From Limnobaculum parvum (lineage in GTDB: Bacteria > Pseudomonadota > Gammaproteobacteria > Enterobacterales > Enterobacteriaceae): a stretch of 64,000 nucleotides of DNA. The stretch is from NCBI RefSeq assembly GCF_003096015.2, contig NZ_CP029185.2, positions 3,578,501 to 3,642,500 of the forward strand. The letters are read 5' to 3'. Of the stretch, positions 25,327 through 34,513 are shown one piece after another; within the stretch, counting starts at the first letter, position 1; each line of letters opens with the position of its first letter. The notes under the pieces were generated by a model, which did no database searches, was not told the origin of the DNA, and saw nothing but the letters and a program-made list of their open reading frames with translations. The translations under genes were made by a program, and so were the position numbers.

Positions 25327-27456
25327 ATGCATTTAATAAGGGGACGTGAATATCTGGCCAGAATACAGAATTTTAAACTGTTGGGCCGGGAGCACGATCT
25401 TGAAAGAATTTCCTCTATTCTTATCAGGAAATCATCAAATTCTTTGCTGCTAACCGGGCCTGCTGGCGTGGGAGTTTCAATACTCCCACTTGGTTTGCAG
25501 GCAGCGAAAGAGTTACCAGATACACCTTTTGACATCATCGTAAAAAAACTATTCTGGTTAAACACCGACTCTTTATTTTCCAGCGGTGACAGCAACAAGA
25601 TTAATGATGAATTCCAGAGGATGCTAAAAAAGCTGGTGCAAACACCAGAGTCTGTACTGATCATCACAGATACATACAATTTTTTAGAGGCGGCACATAA
25701 CACTGGGAATTCCCACTTTATGAACGCCATAAATAATGCTGACAAATCTAAGGATTTTCAGGTCATTCTTGAGGTACGCGACGAGCATTTGAGTTCGGTG
25801 TTTAAATGGAACTCTGTCATTTCCGAGATGTACACGCTCTATGATGTGGCAGAGCCTGTCGGCGAAAATTTAACGCTGATTGTCAATCACGTATCTGAGT
25901 CACTCTCCATTCATCATAAAATTGCAATTGATGCGACGGCCATTGAAGAAGCTATTCACCTAACCAGCAAATATAGAGACAGCTTAGGTTTAGGCGGAGC
26001 ACAACCACAAAGAGCCATTTCGTTGCTTGACCGCGCACTGGCAAGCTATCGTCAGTATGCGCATAAGCATCATCCTAAAATTGCCGATCTCACTGCTCGT
26101 ATTGCCAATAGTACGGATGAAACGCAACGTCTGGAGCTGCAAAACCAGCTTAATATCTGGGAAAGAGACTGGGGAAATCTGAAAGCAGAAATCAGCAAAA
26201 CATATCAGTACCAACGTGATGCAGAAACCTTACGTTTTCAGTTACAAGATGAGTTAGCTACCCTGCAAGAAGAGGAAAGTAACAACCTTTGTCCTGAATC
26301 ATCTGCGGTCAAAACATTTGCACAATTAACGTCCAATGGTTTTGATTCTCCTGCGCAAGCCAATATTAAAGAGAAGATCCACCAGATAGAAAAAGAGATC
26401 GCGACCAACGCTGAACAGCATAAAAAGCTGGTTGCCTTGGCGAATAAAGATCTGATGCTAACCAGACAAGAAATTATTACAGAATTTAGTCAAATCTCAG
26501 GCATTCCTTCAACCAAATTGGATGAGAATGAAGTTGAGAATTTGATTAATCTGGAAGCAAATTTGTTATCTCGGATTTTTGGTCAAAATGATGCGGTAAA
26601 ACATGTCGCTAACTCAGTCAAAGTGGCCAAAGTAGACACCATGCAAGAGTCTGGCCCGGCCGTATCGTACCTGTTCCTCGGTCCTTCTGGGGTAGGTAAG
26701 ACAGAGATGGCCAAAGCGTTAGCTCAAAATATTTTTGGTGATGAAAAATCCCTGATCAGATTCGATATGTCTGAATACATGGAAAAGCATGCGGTGGCGA
26801 AACTCATTGGTGCACCGCCGGGCTATGAAGGTTTTGAAGCCGGTGGGATCCTAACTAACTCGGTCAGAAAAAATCCTATCGGTATTTACCTGTTCGATGA
26901 AATAGAAAAAGCCCATCCAGACGTATTCAATATTTTTCTTCAAATACTGTCAGATGGTCGGCTTACCGATAATATCGGTCGTACCGTAGACTTTTCAGAC
27001 ATCATTATCATCATGACGTCCAATATCGGTCAGCCTTATTATCTGAATCCAGGGTTATCGGACGAAGAAGCAAATAATCTGGCGACGGAAGAGCTTAACA
27101 ATACATATCGCTCCGAATTACTTAACCGCTTTAATGGCCGCGAAAATATCCTTCATTTCAAGCGATTGCCACCAGAAGTCATTGAGAAGATTATTCGTAG
27201 AGAAATAACTAAGTTGAATGATTCCTATCAGACCAGAGGTCTGGAAATAGAGATGAAAGATTCATGTATTACCTGTTTCTGTAAGGATCATTATGACCTG
27301 ATACGCGGAGCCAGAGGTTTGCCAGGTTATATCAAGACGAATATAAGACCGGTTATCGTGAATCACATTCTTAACAGTCCTAATGAGAAAGGAAAGTTTT
27401 GTGCCGTCTATAATACTGAGCGGAAAAACTTTGAAATATCCTTTATCAAGAAATGA
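25327..27456 (+). CDS. ClpB-like double-AAA ATPase with degenerate first ATPase domain
   Basis: The 709-residue protein lacks the Clp N-domain. D1 (about 18-240) aligns with ClpB, but Walker A reads GPAGVGVS at 44-51 (Val for the essential Lys), Walker B reads VLIITDT at 110-116 (no catalytic Glu), and the Arg finger region is lost. A coiled-coil middle domain spans about 245-385. D2 is intact: GPSGVGKT at 452-459, pore loop GYEG at 499-502, LFDEIE at 522-527, sensor N in MTSN at 563-566, Arg finger in LLNRF and sensor-2 GARG. It is probably a hexameric unfoldase powered by D2 alone. No ClpP-binding IGF/L tripeptide loop is evident. Confidence 0.88.
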   Translation: MHLIRGREYLARIQNFKLLGREHDLERISSILIRKSSNSLLLTGPAGVGVSILPLGLQAAKELPDTPFDIIVKKLFWLNTDSLFSSGDSNKINDEFQRMLKKLVQTPESVLIITDTYNFLEAAHNTGNSHFMNAINNADKSKDFQVILEVRDEHLSSVFKWNSVISEMYTLYDVAEPVGENLTLIVNHVSESLSIHHKIAIDATAIEEAIHLTSKYRDSLGLGGAQPQRAISLLDRALASYRQYAHKHHPKIADLTARIANSTDETQRLELQNQLNIWERDWGNLKAEISKTYQYQRDAETLRFQLQDELATLQEEESNNLCPESSAVKTFAQLTSNGFDSPAQANIKEKIHQIEKEIATNAEQHKKLVALANKDLMLTRQEIITEFSQISGIPSTKLDENEVENLINLEANLLSRIFGQNDAVKHVANSVKVAKVDTMQESGPAVSYLFLGPSGVGKTEMAKALAQNIFGDEKSLIRFDMSEYMEKHAVAKLIGAPPGYEGFEAGGILTNSVRKNPIGIYLFDEIEKAHPDVFNIFLQILSDGRLTDNIGRTVDFSDIIIIMTSNIGQPYYLNPGLSDEEANNLATEELNNTYRSELLNRFNGRENILHFKRLPPEVIEKIIRREITKLNDSYQTRGLEIEMKDSCITCFCKDHYDLIRGARGLPGYIKTNIRPVIVNHILNSPNEKGKFCAVYNTERKNFEISFIKK

Positions 27457-27467
27457 GATAGGTGCAT

Positions 27468-28028
27468 GTGAAAAGCAATAACAGTTTTTCTCAGAGAATA
27501 ATCGCGGTGATTTCTTTTATAGGAACAAAAATCCGCAAGCTTTTTTCTTGGTATAAGGATTTATGGGTCAAATTCACACATAATAAATATGATGAATTTG
27601 TCTATAAAAGAGGGATTACTATGGCTGCCTCCACATTGGCGGTCATGGTGATCGTGCCCGTATTCATATGTCTTATTTTACAGACCACCTATTACTGGAC
27701 GACCTATAAAAAAGAGACTATTTATCTGAGCCAGTCGGAAGAAATTTATCCGGATGATAATATTTGGGGCGTCAGGGGCTGCTATACCCGACATTGTGAT
27801 AGCGACTCTTCCATCTATTTTAGAATCAAGCCGTCCTTGTTTCATCACCTTTGGAACCTTGGACATAACGGAAATGTATTCCTGCCCGATGTAATAGGCT
27901 CTAGCGTGCCTACAGGCTTAACACAGTGTGAAGTCATTTCTTATGGTATTCGTATGCGAATGACGATGTTGTTTAATGTCTACCCTAATATCTTAAAGGT
28001 CACTTGTGCAGGTGTAGAACCAAACTAA
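27468..28028 (+). CDS. Single-pass membrane protein of the ATPase cassette
   Basis: The protein (about 186 residues) has a basic cytoplasmic N-terminus, one clear transmembrane helix (about residues 50-74, with TLAVMVIVPVFICLIL) and a C-terminal domain probably in the periplasm. That domain contains four Cys (GCYTRHC, QCEV, VTCAG) that could form two disulfides. I choose GTG 27468, behind AGATAGG with 5-base spacing; another GTG lies at 27462. It follows the ATPase by 11 bases. No family recognised. Confidence 0.7.
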   Translation: MKSNNSFSQRIIAVISFIGTKIRKLFSWYKDLWVKFTHNKYDEFVYKRGITMAASTLAVMVIVPVFICLILQTTYYWTTYKKETIYLSQSEEIYPDDNIWGVRGCYTRHCDSDSSIYFRIKPSLFHHLWNLGHNGNVFLPDVIGSSVPTGLTQCEVISYGIRMRMTMLFNVYPNILKVTCAGVEPN

Positions 28029-28050
28029 TCGCATTTATGGGTTCCCAAAC

Positions 28051-28084
28051 GAGGCCGTTTCAACCAAATAATGTTGGCGGCCTC
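28051..28084. terminator. Hairpin ending the ATPase cassette
   Basis: GAGGCCG (28051-28057) pairs with CGGCCTC (28078-28084). A T5 run comes 12 bases later, so it is an imperfect terminator between the convergent cassette and the LysR gene. Confidence 0.45.
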
Positions 28085-28116
28085 AGTCATCCTTCCGTTT
28101 TTGCCTTATGAATTGA

Positions 28117-29049
28117 TTACTCTGAACCACACCCCAACACCTGCCCCCGACAAACCCCCAACACCTCCCCCCGCAACCAACGATGCCCCGGATCCACCTC
28201 TGCCCGAGGATGCCACATCTGCGACACCGTGATGCCTTTGGTTTTTACCGGCAGCTCAAAAGCGCTGAGTGTCGCTGTCGCGCCGGTCATTGACTGATTA
28301 AGCAAAAAAGAAGCCGGAACCAACGCCACCAGATCCGACGCCTTAGCCACCGCCAACGCCGCCGGAAAACTGGGAACCACAGCCGCAACTTTGCGCTTTA
28401 AACCTGATTCCGCCAGCGCTTCATCCACCGGCCCGCTGATATGTTCACGGCGGGAAGCAACCACATGCCCGAAAGCCACATACTGCTCGACGCTAACGTT
28501 GGCTTCCATCTCAAGGGGATGCCCCTTTCTGACCACGCCCACAAACCGGTCTCTGAATAGCGCCTGCAAACGAATCTCTGGCCCCATCGCCCCTAATACG
28601 CCGATTTCAAGATCCACCAGCCCTTCACGTAAATATCGGGAACTCTTCTCTGGCTTGGCGACAAAACGCAGGCACACCAGAGGAGCAGCCAACGCAGCGG
28701 CGGCAATCAACGATGCGCCAAACGCCTCCACAAAACCATCGTTAGCCCGAATGGTGAAGGTGCGTTCCAGCGTGGATAAATCCAGTTCCGCTGACGAGGG
28801 GCGAAGTAATCCCCGCGCTTCAAATACGGCATTTTGAGTGCGCCCGCGAATCTGTTCAGCATAAGGGGTTAATACCATCTGACGCCCGGCCCGAACCAAT
28901 AAGGGATCTCCGGTAGCGGCACGAAGGCGGCTGAGGGTTCTGCTCATTGCCGAAGCGCTTAGCCCTAGACGACGGGCAGCACTCGCCACGCTCCCTTCAG
29001 CAAGAAGCACATCAAGCGCAATGAGTAAATTAAGATCGGGTTCATTCAT
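28117..29049 (-). CDS. LysR-family transcriptional regulator
   Basis: The 310-residue protein has an N-terminal winged helix (SVASAARRLGLSASAMSRTL, then SRLR) and a LysR effector domain (about 90-300). I start at ATG 29049 (MNEPDLNLLIALDVLLAEGS), the normal LysR opening; a longer frame from 29130 adds 27 unmatched residues. It is divergent from a DHA2 efflux pump gene with 157 bases between, so the pump is its likely target. The ligand is unknown. Confidence 0.9.
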   Translation of the reverse strand: MNEPDLNLLIALDVLLAEGSVASAARRLGLSASAMSRTLSRLRAATGDPLLVRAGRQMVLTPYAEQIRGRTQNAVFEARGLLRPSSAELDLSTLERTFTIRANDGFVEAFGASLIAAAALAAPLVCLRFVAKPEKSSRYLREGLVDLEIGVLGAMGPEIRLQALFRDRFVGVVRKGHPLEMEANVSVEQYVAFGHVVASRREHISGPVDEALAESGLKRKVAAVVPSFPAALAVAKASDLVALVPASFLLNQSMTGATATLSAFELPVKTKGITVSQMWHPRAEVDPGHRWLRGEVLGVCRGQVLGCGSE

Positions 29050-29206
29050 GCAGGCATAGTACTCTGAGCAGAGGGATAAGAGAAGGCGTCTGGTGCAGGT
29101 TATAAATGCAAATGCTGCGTCTTCCGCCATATCTCTAACAGGGTTATATTTCCTAAACTCATCTCAACTAACCCGCCAAAATGGCATTAACAAGAGCAAC
29201 GCCTGA

Positions 29207-30652
29207 ATGGAATTATTTTCTAACCAGCCTGATGATGAAGGGCTTCCCGGCCGCGAACGTTGTTTAGCCATGATGGCGGTCATGACCATGACGACCATGG
29301 CCGTATTCGACGGTTCGATGATTAATATCGCACTGCCGCAAATAGCGCATACTTTAGGTGTTTCCTCCAGTGAGGCTGTCTGGGTTTCTAACGGTTATCT
29401 GCTGTCGGCAGCGATGACGCTGGCGATATTTGCCGCGATTGCCAGCCAGATTGGTTTTCGGACACTGTTTGCCATCGGTTTAAGCGTATTTACGCTGGCA
29501 TCGGTAGGCTGCGCCTTTTCGTCATCGCTGGAAATGCTGATTGTTATGCGGGTACTACAGGGCATTGGCGGCGCTGCAACATTGAGTATTGGCCCGGCAA
29601 TCTTGCGATCTATTTTTCCCAACCGTTTATTGGGGCGAATACTGGGGCTGAATGCCTTACTGGTTGCCGCCAGCACCGCTATTGCTCCCGTTCTTGGCGG
29701 TACCATTTTATCCACCCTGAGCTGGCAGTGGCTGTTCGCCATTAATATTCCGTTAGGCATCATTGCCGTGGTGCTTACCCTGCGGGTTATTCCCGGCAAA
29801 TACACCACCACGCGGGAGCCATTCGATATTGCCGGCGCGGTGCTGTCTGCGGTGATGTTAGGAGCGCTTATTATGGCTGCCGGGGCTTTTTCACGCCCTG
29901 AGGGTGTGGAATATTCATTTAGCCCACTGATAACCTCTATGGCCTACGGGCTAACCGCCATTGCTGCCGGGTTGGCTTTTATCTGGCGTCAGCGCCGTGC
30001 ACCAAAGCCTCTGCTTCCCCTTGATATGTTTGCCTCTTCACGGTTTTCACTGGCGGCGTTAACTTCTCTGGCCTCTTTTGTCAGTCAAGGAATTACCTTT
30101 GTTGCGCTGCCGTTCTTATTCCAGAGCGTTTATGGCTACAGTGCATTTGTATCAGCGCTACTTTTCACCCCTTGGCCTATCGGTATTATTCTGGCTGCAC
30201 CTTATGCAGGGCGACTGGCGGATCGCTATCCCGCCGCCATCATTTCTACCGTGGGGCTGTGCCTGTTCGCTGTCGGGCTTGCGCTGCTGGCATTGCTGCC
30301 CACTCATCCACAAGAATGGGATATTGGCGCTCGCAGTTTGCTGTGTGGTATCGGCTTCGGTTGCTTCCAAAGCCCGAATAATCGGGAAATGTTGTCGAAT
30401 GCATCCCGAGAGAACAGCGGTTATGCATCCGGTGTACTGGCAATAATGCGGACTTTCGGCCAGTGTCTGGGGGCGGCGTTTGTGGGAGCCATTTTATCGG
30501 CCTATGCCCAATCCGGCAGCGAACCGCTAACGCTTGCGGTGCATGAGGCTCAGGCGGTGCGATTGAGCCTTTGGGTCGCGGTGGCTGCCACGATGTTGGC
30601 CATTATCATTAGCTACATGCGAAATGTTAACCGCTCTGAAAAGAAAGTCTAA
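29207..30652 (+). CDS. DHA2-family (14-helix) MFS drug efflux transporter
   Basis: The 481-residue inner membrane protein shows the EmrB/QacA opening with motif D1 (FDGSMINIALPQIA), the conserved RVLQGIGGA of motif B and PVLGGTILSTLSWQWLFAIN of motif C. About 14 hydrophobic spans are expected. It exports toxic compounds with proton exchange. It ends at a strong bidirectional terminator. The substrate cannot be read from sequence; the divergent LysR gene probably controls it. Confidence 0.88.
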   Translation: MELFSNQPDDEGLPGRERCLAMMAVMTMTTMAVFDGSMINIALPQIAHTLGVSSSEAVWVSNGYLLSAAMTLAIFAAIASQIGFRTLFAIGLSVFTLASVGCAFSSSLEMLIVMRVLQGIGGAATLSIGPAILRSIFPNRLLGRILGLNALLVAASTAIAPVLGGTILSTLSWQWLFAINIPLGIIAVVLTLRVIPGKYTTTREPFDIAGAVLSAVMLGALIMAAGAFSRPEGVEYSFSPLITSMAYGLTAIAAGLAFIWRQRRAPKPLLPLDMFASSRFSLAALTSLASFVSQGITFVALPFLFQSVYGYSAFVSALLFTPWPIGIILAAPYAGRLADRYPAAIISTVGLCLFAVGLALLALLPTHPQEWDIGARSLLCGIGFGCFQSPNNREMLSNASRENSGYASGVLAIMRTFGQCLGAAFVGAILSAYAQSGSEPLTLAVHEAQAVRLSLWVAVAATMLAIIISYMRNVNRSEKKV

Positions 30653-30678
30653 ATTCGAACCATATCAACAAAAGAAAT

Positions 30679-30718
30679 AAGCATCGAGCTTTATGTCGTT
30701 CAGTAAAGCCCGGTGCTT
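30679..30718. terminator. Bidirectional terminator between the MFS gene and deoD
   Basis: AAGCATCGAGCTTTA and TAAAGCCCGGTGCTT pair along 15 bases with a few wobbles or mismatches around a 10-nt loop. It lies between convergent genes. Confidence 0.7.
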
Positions 30719-30728
30719 AAACCCACGG

Positions 30729-31442
30729 TTAATCCCCTAACAGCACCGAATCCATCGCGATTTCTACCATCTGATTAAACGATGTTTGACGCAGTTCAGA
30801 TGACAGTGCTTCTCCGGTACGGATATGGTCGGATACCGTGCAAATACATAGTGCTTTCGCGCCATATTCTGCGGCCACGCCGTAAATACCCGCCGCCTCC
30901 ATCTCGATACCCAAAATGTTATATTTTTCCATTACGTCAAACATCTGCGGGTCTGGGTTATAGAACAAATCGGCGGAAAATATATTGCCAACGTGAACCG
31001 GCACCTTTTTCGCTTCCGCTGCTGTAACCGCATGGCGTAATAAATCGAAGTCGGCAATGGCAGAGAAATCATGGCCCTTGAAGCGGATTCGGTTGACGTT
31101 AGAATCAGTGCTGGCACCCATTCCTATCACGATATCCCGCACTTTTACCTGCGGTAACAGCGCACCACAGGAGCCAATACGGATAATCTTATCCACCTGA
31201 TATTCGGTAATCAGCTCTTTGGTATAGATGGAGCAGGAAGGGATCCCCATGCCGTGCCCCATCACGGAAACGCGTCGCCCCTTATAGGTGCCGGTATAAC
31301 CGAGCATATTTCTGACATCGGTGACTAATCGGGCATCTTGCAGCATGGTTTCTGCGATATGTTTGGCTCTGAGCGGGTCGCCGGGCATAAAGACAACATC
31401 AGCAAAATCACCCGGGTTAGCATTAATGTGTGGCGTCGCCAT
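30729..31442 (-). CDS. deoD: Purine-nucleoside phosphorylase DeoD
   Basis: DeoD cleaves purine (deoxy)nucleosides with phosphate. The 237-residue protein matches the hexameric E. coli enzyme: MGHGMGIPSCSIY, GSCGALL, EMEAAGIYGVA (substrate Met and Glu) and CTVSDHIRTGE with the catalytic Asp. I start at ATG 31442 (MATPHINA); the ATG two codons earlier sits one base after AGGAA, too close to initiate. It is the last gene of deoC-deoR-deoB-deoD. Confidence 0.97.
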   Translation of the reverse strand: MATPHINANPGDFADVVFMPGDPLRAKHIAETMLQDARLVTDVRNMLGYTGTYKGRRVSVMGHGMGIPSCSIYTKELITEYQVDKIIRIGSCGALLPQVKVRDIVIGMGASTDSNVNRIRFKGHDFSAIADFDLLRHAVTAAEAKKVPVHVGNIFSADLFYNPDPQMFDVMEKYNILGIEMEAAGIYGVAAEYGAKALCICTVSDHIRTGEALSSELRQTSFNQMVEIAMDSVLLGD

Positions 31443-31482
31443 ATCCATTTCCTTTCACAAAGTGGTTAACTGGTTAAGATTA

Positions 31483-32706
31483 TTAAAATAATGTTTTGCC
31501 GTAATCCATTGCAGACAAATTGAAGTGCTTCGCTACTGTTTGTCCGATATCAGCAAAGGTATGCCGCAGCCCCAACGGGCCTGGCTTCACTTTCGGGCCA
31601 TACACCAATACGGGGATATGCTCTCGGGTATGGTCACTACCAGCCCAAGTAGGGTCACAGCCGTGATCGGCGGTCAGAATCAGTAAATCGTCTTCACCCA
31701 TCAGCGGCAACATTTCCGGCAGGCGACGATCGAAGTGCTCCAGCGCAGCGGCGTAACCGGCAACATCACGGCGATGGCCGTAAGAAGAGTCAAAATCAAC
31801 GAAGTTGGTAAACACGATGGTGTTATCACCCGCCTGTTTGATTTCTCTTAACGAGGCGTCAAACAGCTCATCAATGCCGGTGGCTTTAACCTTTTTGGTA
31901 ATGCCTTCATCAGCATAAATATCGGCAATCTTACCAATCGAGACAACCTGCCCCTGCTTCTCTTCTACCAGTTTGTTCAGTACGGTGGGTGACGGTGGTT
32001 TTACCGCATAGTCATGGCGGTTGCCGGTACGTTTGAAATTCTCCGGCTTATCACCAACGAAAGGACGGGCGATAACCCGGCCAATGTTATAGCCACCTTC
32101 CGTCAGTTCTTCACGCACCAAGGCACACAGCTGATAGAGGTTTTCCAGACCGTAGGTCTCTTCATGGCAGGCGATTTGAAAGACTGAATCCGCAGAGGTA
32201 TAGAAAATCGGCTTACCGGTTTTCATATGCTCAACGCCCAGTTGTTCGAGAATGGCGGTGCCAGAAGCATGGCAATTACCCAAATAGCCCGGCAGTTTTG
32301 CCCGTTCTACCAGCCGCTGTAATAGCGCGGGTGGGAAGCTATTGTTCACATCGCTGAAATACCCCCAGTCGAACAAGACCGGTACCCCAGCAATCTCCCA
32401 ATGGCCGGATGGGGTGTCTTTACCGGAAGAGAGCTCTTCTGCGTAACCATAGGCTCCAATAATCTCTGCCTGTGGGTCTAGCCCTGTGGGAAACTGGCCT
32501 GAAGCCTGTTCATTAGCCTTACCTAAACCCAACTGACTTAAATGCGGTAAGGTTAACGGGCCGCTGCGCCCAATATCCGCACTACCCTGTTGGCAGGCCT
32601 GTGCAATGTGGCCCAGCGTGTTTGAACCCACATCACCAAATTTATCAGCATCTCGCGTAGCGCCAATACCAAATGAATCGAGAACCATAATAAAAACACG
32701 TTTCAT
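31483..32706 (-). CDS. deoB: Phosphopentomutase DeoB
   Basis: DeoB converts (deoxy)ribose 1-phosphate to the 5-phosphate, linking nucleoside phosphorolysis to DeoC and the pentose phosphate pathway. The 407 residues equal the E. coli length. Alkaline-phosphatase-superfamily metal motifs are seen: MVLDSFGIGA at the start, and LTADHGCDPTWAGSDHTRE near the end. Binds two manganese ions. It lies 71 bases after deoR and 40 before deoD. Confidence 0.97.
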   Translation of the reverse strand: MKRVFIMVLDSFGIGATRDADKFGDVGSNTLGHIAQACQQGSADIGRSGPLTLPHLSQLGLGKANEQASGQFPTGLDPQAEIIGAYGYAEELSSGKDTPSGHWEIAGVPVLFDWGYFSDVNNSFPPALLQRLVERAKLPGYLGNCHASGTAILEQLGVEHMKTGKPIFYTSADSVFQIACHEETYGLENLYQLCALVREELTEGGYNIGRVIARPFVGDKPENFKRTGNRHDYAVKPPSPTVLNKLVEEKQGQVVSIGKIADIYADEGITKKVKATGIDELFDASLREIKQAGDNTIVFTNFVDFDSSYGHRRDVAGYAAALEHFDRRLPEMLPLMGEDDLLILTADHGCDPTWAGSDHTREHIPVLVYGPKVKPGPLGLRHTFADIGQTVAKHFNLSAMDYGKTLF

Positions 32707-32777
32707 TGTTCATATCCTTCAGATAGTCGTCACTGGCGTTTTGACAAAAACCAGCCGTATGGCAGAGGCGCTCCGTG

Positions 32778-33542
32778 TTAGTACAGGAGTTTAGTTCCCT
32801 GCTGTTTAAAATAATGCAACCAATCGCTGTCAGGCTGACGGTCAGTTACCACACAGGTAAACGCATCTAGGGAAGCAAAGCGCCCTACTCTCACCTGCTC
32901 AAATTTATTATGGTCGGCAACCAAAATACTTTGTGAAGCCACCGCCATTGCCTGAGCCTTTAAAGCAATTTCATCGAGAATAAAGGTGGTAACCCCTTGC
33001 GTTAACGAAACGCCAGCGGCAGAAATAAAGGCCTTATGGGGGCGTAGATAATCCAGCTCATTATGACCACCAACGGCGGTAAAAATATGGGTGCTGATTT
33101 TAAATTCGCCCCCGCACAAGATCACCTTACAAAGCGGTTTTTCCTGCAGGGCCATAAAGGTATTCAGTGAGTAACAGATTCCGGTGAAATGGCGCTCATC
33201 CGGGATACTTTCAATGATAAACGGCACCGTGGTGCCCGAATCGAAAAGTATCACTTCGTCATCGGTAATCAGTTGAGCAGCGAGTTGACCAATGTGGCGC
33301 TTTTCATCAATATTCTTAAGCTGTTGTTCACAAAAGAAATATTGATTAGCGCCATTCATCTTCGGGTCGGTAACAATATATCCACCCAGTAATATAAGCG
33401 ATGAAGGCTCTGCGCTCAGGTCACGGCGAATGGTCATTTCCGATACATTCAGCTGTTGAGCTGCATCACGCACATAGACTTTATCGGTATCTCTTAAAAT
33501 CTGGGTAAGTTTATATATTCGCTCCGTCCGACGACTGCTCAT
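32778..33542 (-). CDS. deoR: DeoR-family repressor of nucleoside catabolism
   Basis: The 254-residue regulator starts with the DeoR helix-turn-helix (VRDAAQQLNVSEMTIRRDL) and has the sugar-phosphate sensor domain with DSGTTVPFIIE. It resembles E. coli DeoR (252 residues) throughout, including SLNTFMALQEKP and LCGGEF. E. coli DeoR responds to deoxyribose 5-phosphate. Here the gene sits inside the operon, between deoC and deoB, and a DeoR-type operator lies before deoC. Confidence 0.92.
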   Translation of the reverse strand: MSSRRTERIYKLTQILRDTDKVYVRDAAQQLNVSEMTIRRDLSAEPSSLILLGGYIVTDPKMNGANQYFFCEQQLKNIDEKRHIGQLAAQLITDDEVILFDSGTTVPFIIESIPDERHFTGICYSLNTFMALQEKPLCKVILCGGEFKISTHIFTAVGGHNELDYLRPHKAFISAAGVSLTQGVTTFILDEIALKAQAMAVASQSILVADHNKFEQVRVGRFASLDAFTCVVTDRQPDSDWLHYFKQQGTKLLY

Positions 33543-33558
33543 TTATACTCCTGTCAGG

Positions 33559-34236
33559 TTAATAATCTTTCTTTTCGCCAGCCTGCCCCGACACAATACT
33601 GACACCCGAGCTGGTACCAATCCGAGTGGCGCCAGCATTGATCATCATGGTGGCCGTTTCCCGTGAACGTATACCACCAGATGCTTTCACACCCATCTTC
33701 TTCCCGACAGTGTTACGCATCAGAGACACATGTTCAACCGTTGCACCACCGCTACTGAACCCGGTTGATGTTTTGACGAACTCCACTTGCAAATCGCGAC
33801 AAATTTCGCAAACTTTGACGATTTCTTCATCGCTGAGCAGACAGGTTTCCAGAATCACTTTTAGTGTGACCTCGCCACAGGCCTGTTTAACCGCGTTGAT
33901 ATCCGTAGTTACGTCATCAATCCAGCCACTTTTGAGCCAGCCCACATTGATAACCATATCAATTTCCTGCGCCCCGGCTTCAATCGCAGCTTTGGCTTCA
34001 TATGCTTTCACCCAGGTCAGACTGGCACCTAATGGAAAGCCAATAACACTACACACTTTTACCGAGCTTCCGGTTAATTGACTGAACACTAATGGCACAT
34101 AGCCTGAATTAACACACACCGAAGCAAAGTTATATTCCAACGCTTCGCGACAAACCTGAATAATTTGTTCTGCCGTCGCATTCATTGCCAGCAATGTATG
34201 ATCAATATATTGCTCATAACGTATTGATTGACTCAT
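33559..34236 (-). CDS. deoC: Deoxyribose-phosphate aldolase, short form
   Basis: DeoC splits 2-deoxyribose 5-phosphate into acetaldehyde and glyceraldehyde 3-phosphate. The Schiff-base lysine is K155 in FVKTSTGFSSGG; the second catalytic lysine is K184 in VKASGGIR. At 225 residues it is the short TIM-barrel form common in Bacillus and many bacteria, not the 259-residue E. coli form. It is the first gene of the leftward operon. Confidence 0.96.
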   Translation of the reverse strand: MSQSIRYEQYIDHTLLAMNATAEQIIQVCREALEYNFASVCVNSGYVPLVFSQLTGSSVKVCSVIGFPLGASLTWVKAYEAKAAIEAGAQEIDMVINVGWLKSGWIDDVTTDINAVKQACGEVTLKVILETCLLSDEEIVKVCEICRDLQVEFVKTSTGFSSGGATVEHVSLMRNTVGKKMGVKASGGIRSRETATMMINAGATRIGTSSGVSIVSGQAGEKKDY

Positions 34237-34293
34237 TATTTTTACCTTTTTTATTCAGCCTGACAGGAGGGTTTTGCCAACATAACAATAAAA

Positions 34294-34309
34294 TGTTATT
34301 TAAATAACA
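34294..34309. promoter_or_regulatory. DeoR-type operator in the divergent deoC / nup region
   Basis: TGTTATTTAAATAACA is a perfect palindrome (18 bp with flanking A and T). It shares the TGTTA-N6-TAACA frame of the E. coli DeoR operator TGTTAGAATTCTAACA. It lies 58 bases before the deoC start. CRP/CytR half-sites (TCACA, TTGTGA) are nearby but not complete. Confidence 0.75.
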
Positions 34310-34513
34310 TCACACAAAATCATTAAAATCAATAATATTGATATTTTCATATTGAGACAAATGTCACAGTAAAAGCATTTGTGAATAATTAATGTTACGC
34401 CACAAACAATAGACCATTTTAATACCGAGATCTCAATTTTCATTTATTGTGAAAATGTACCTCGGTGCTTATTCTACCCGCTTTATTGGCTATCGAGAAT
34501 TACGGAGTGTTCT

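Noticed and set aside
25327..27456. Type VI secretion ATPase ClpV or protease partner ClpC/ClpA
   Set aside because: No T6SS genes nearby, no Clp N-domain and no ClpP-docking loop seen; D1 is degenerate.
29050..29130. Longer start for the LysR gene
   Set aside because: The added 27 residues match nothing in the family and the ATG at 29049 gives the normal LysR N-terminus.
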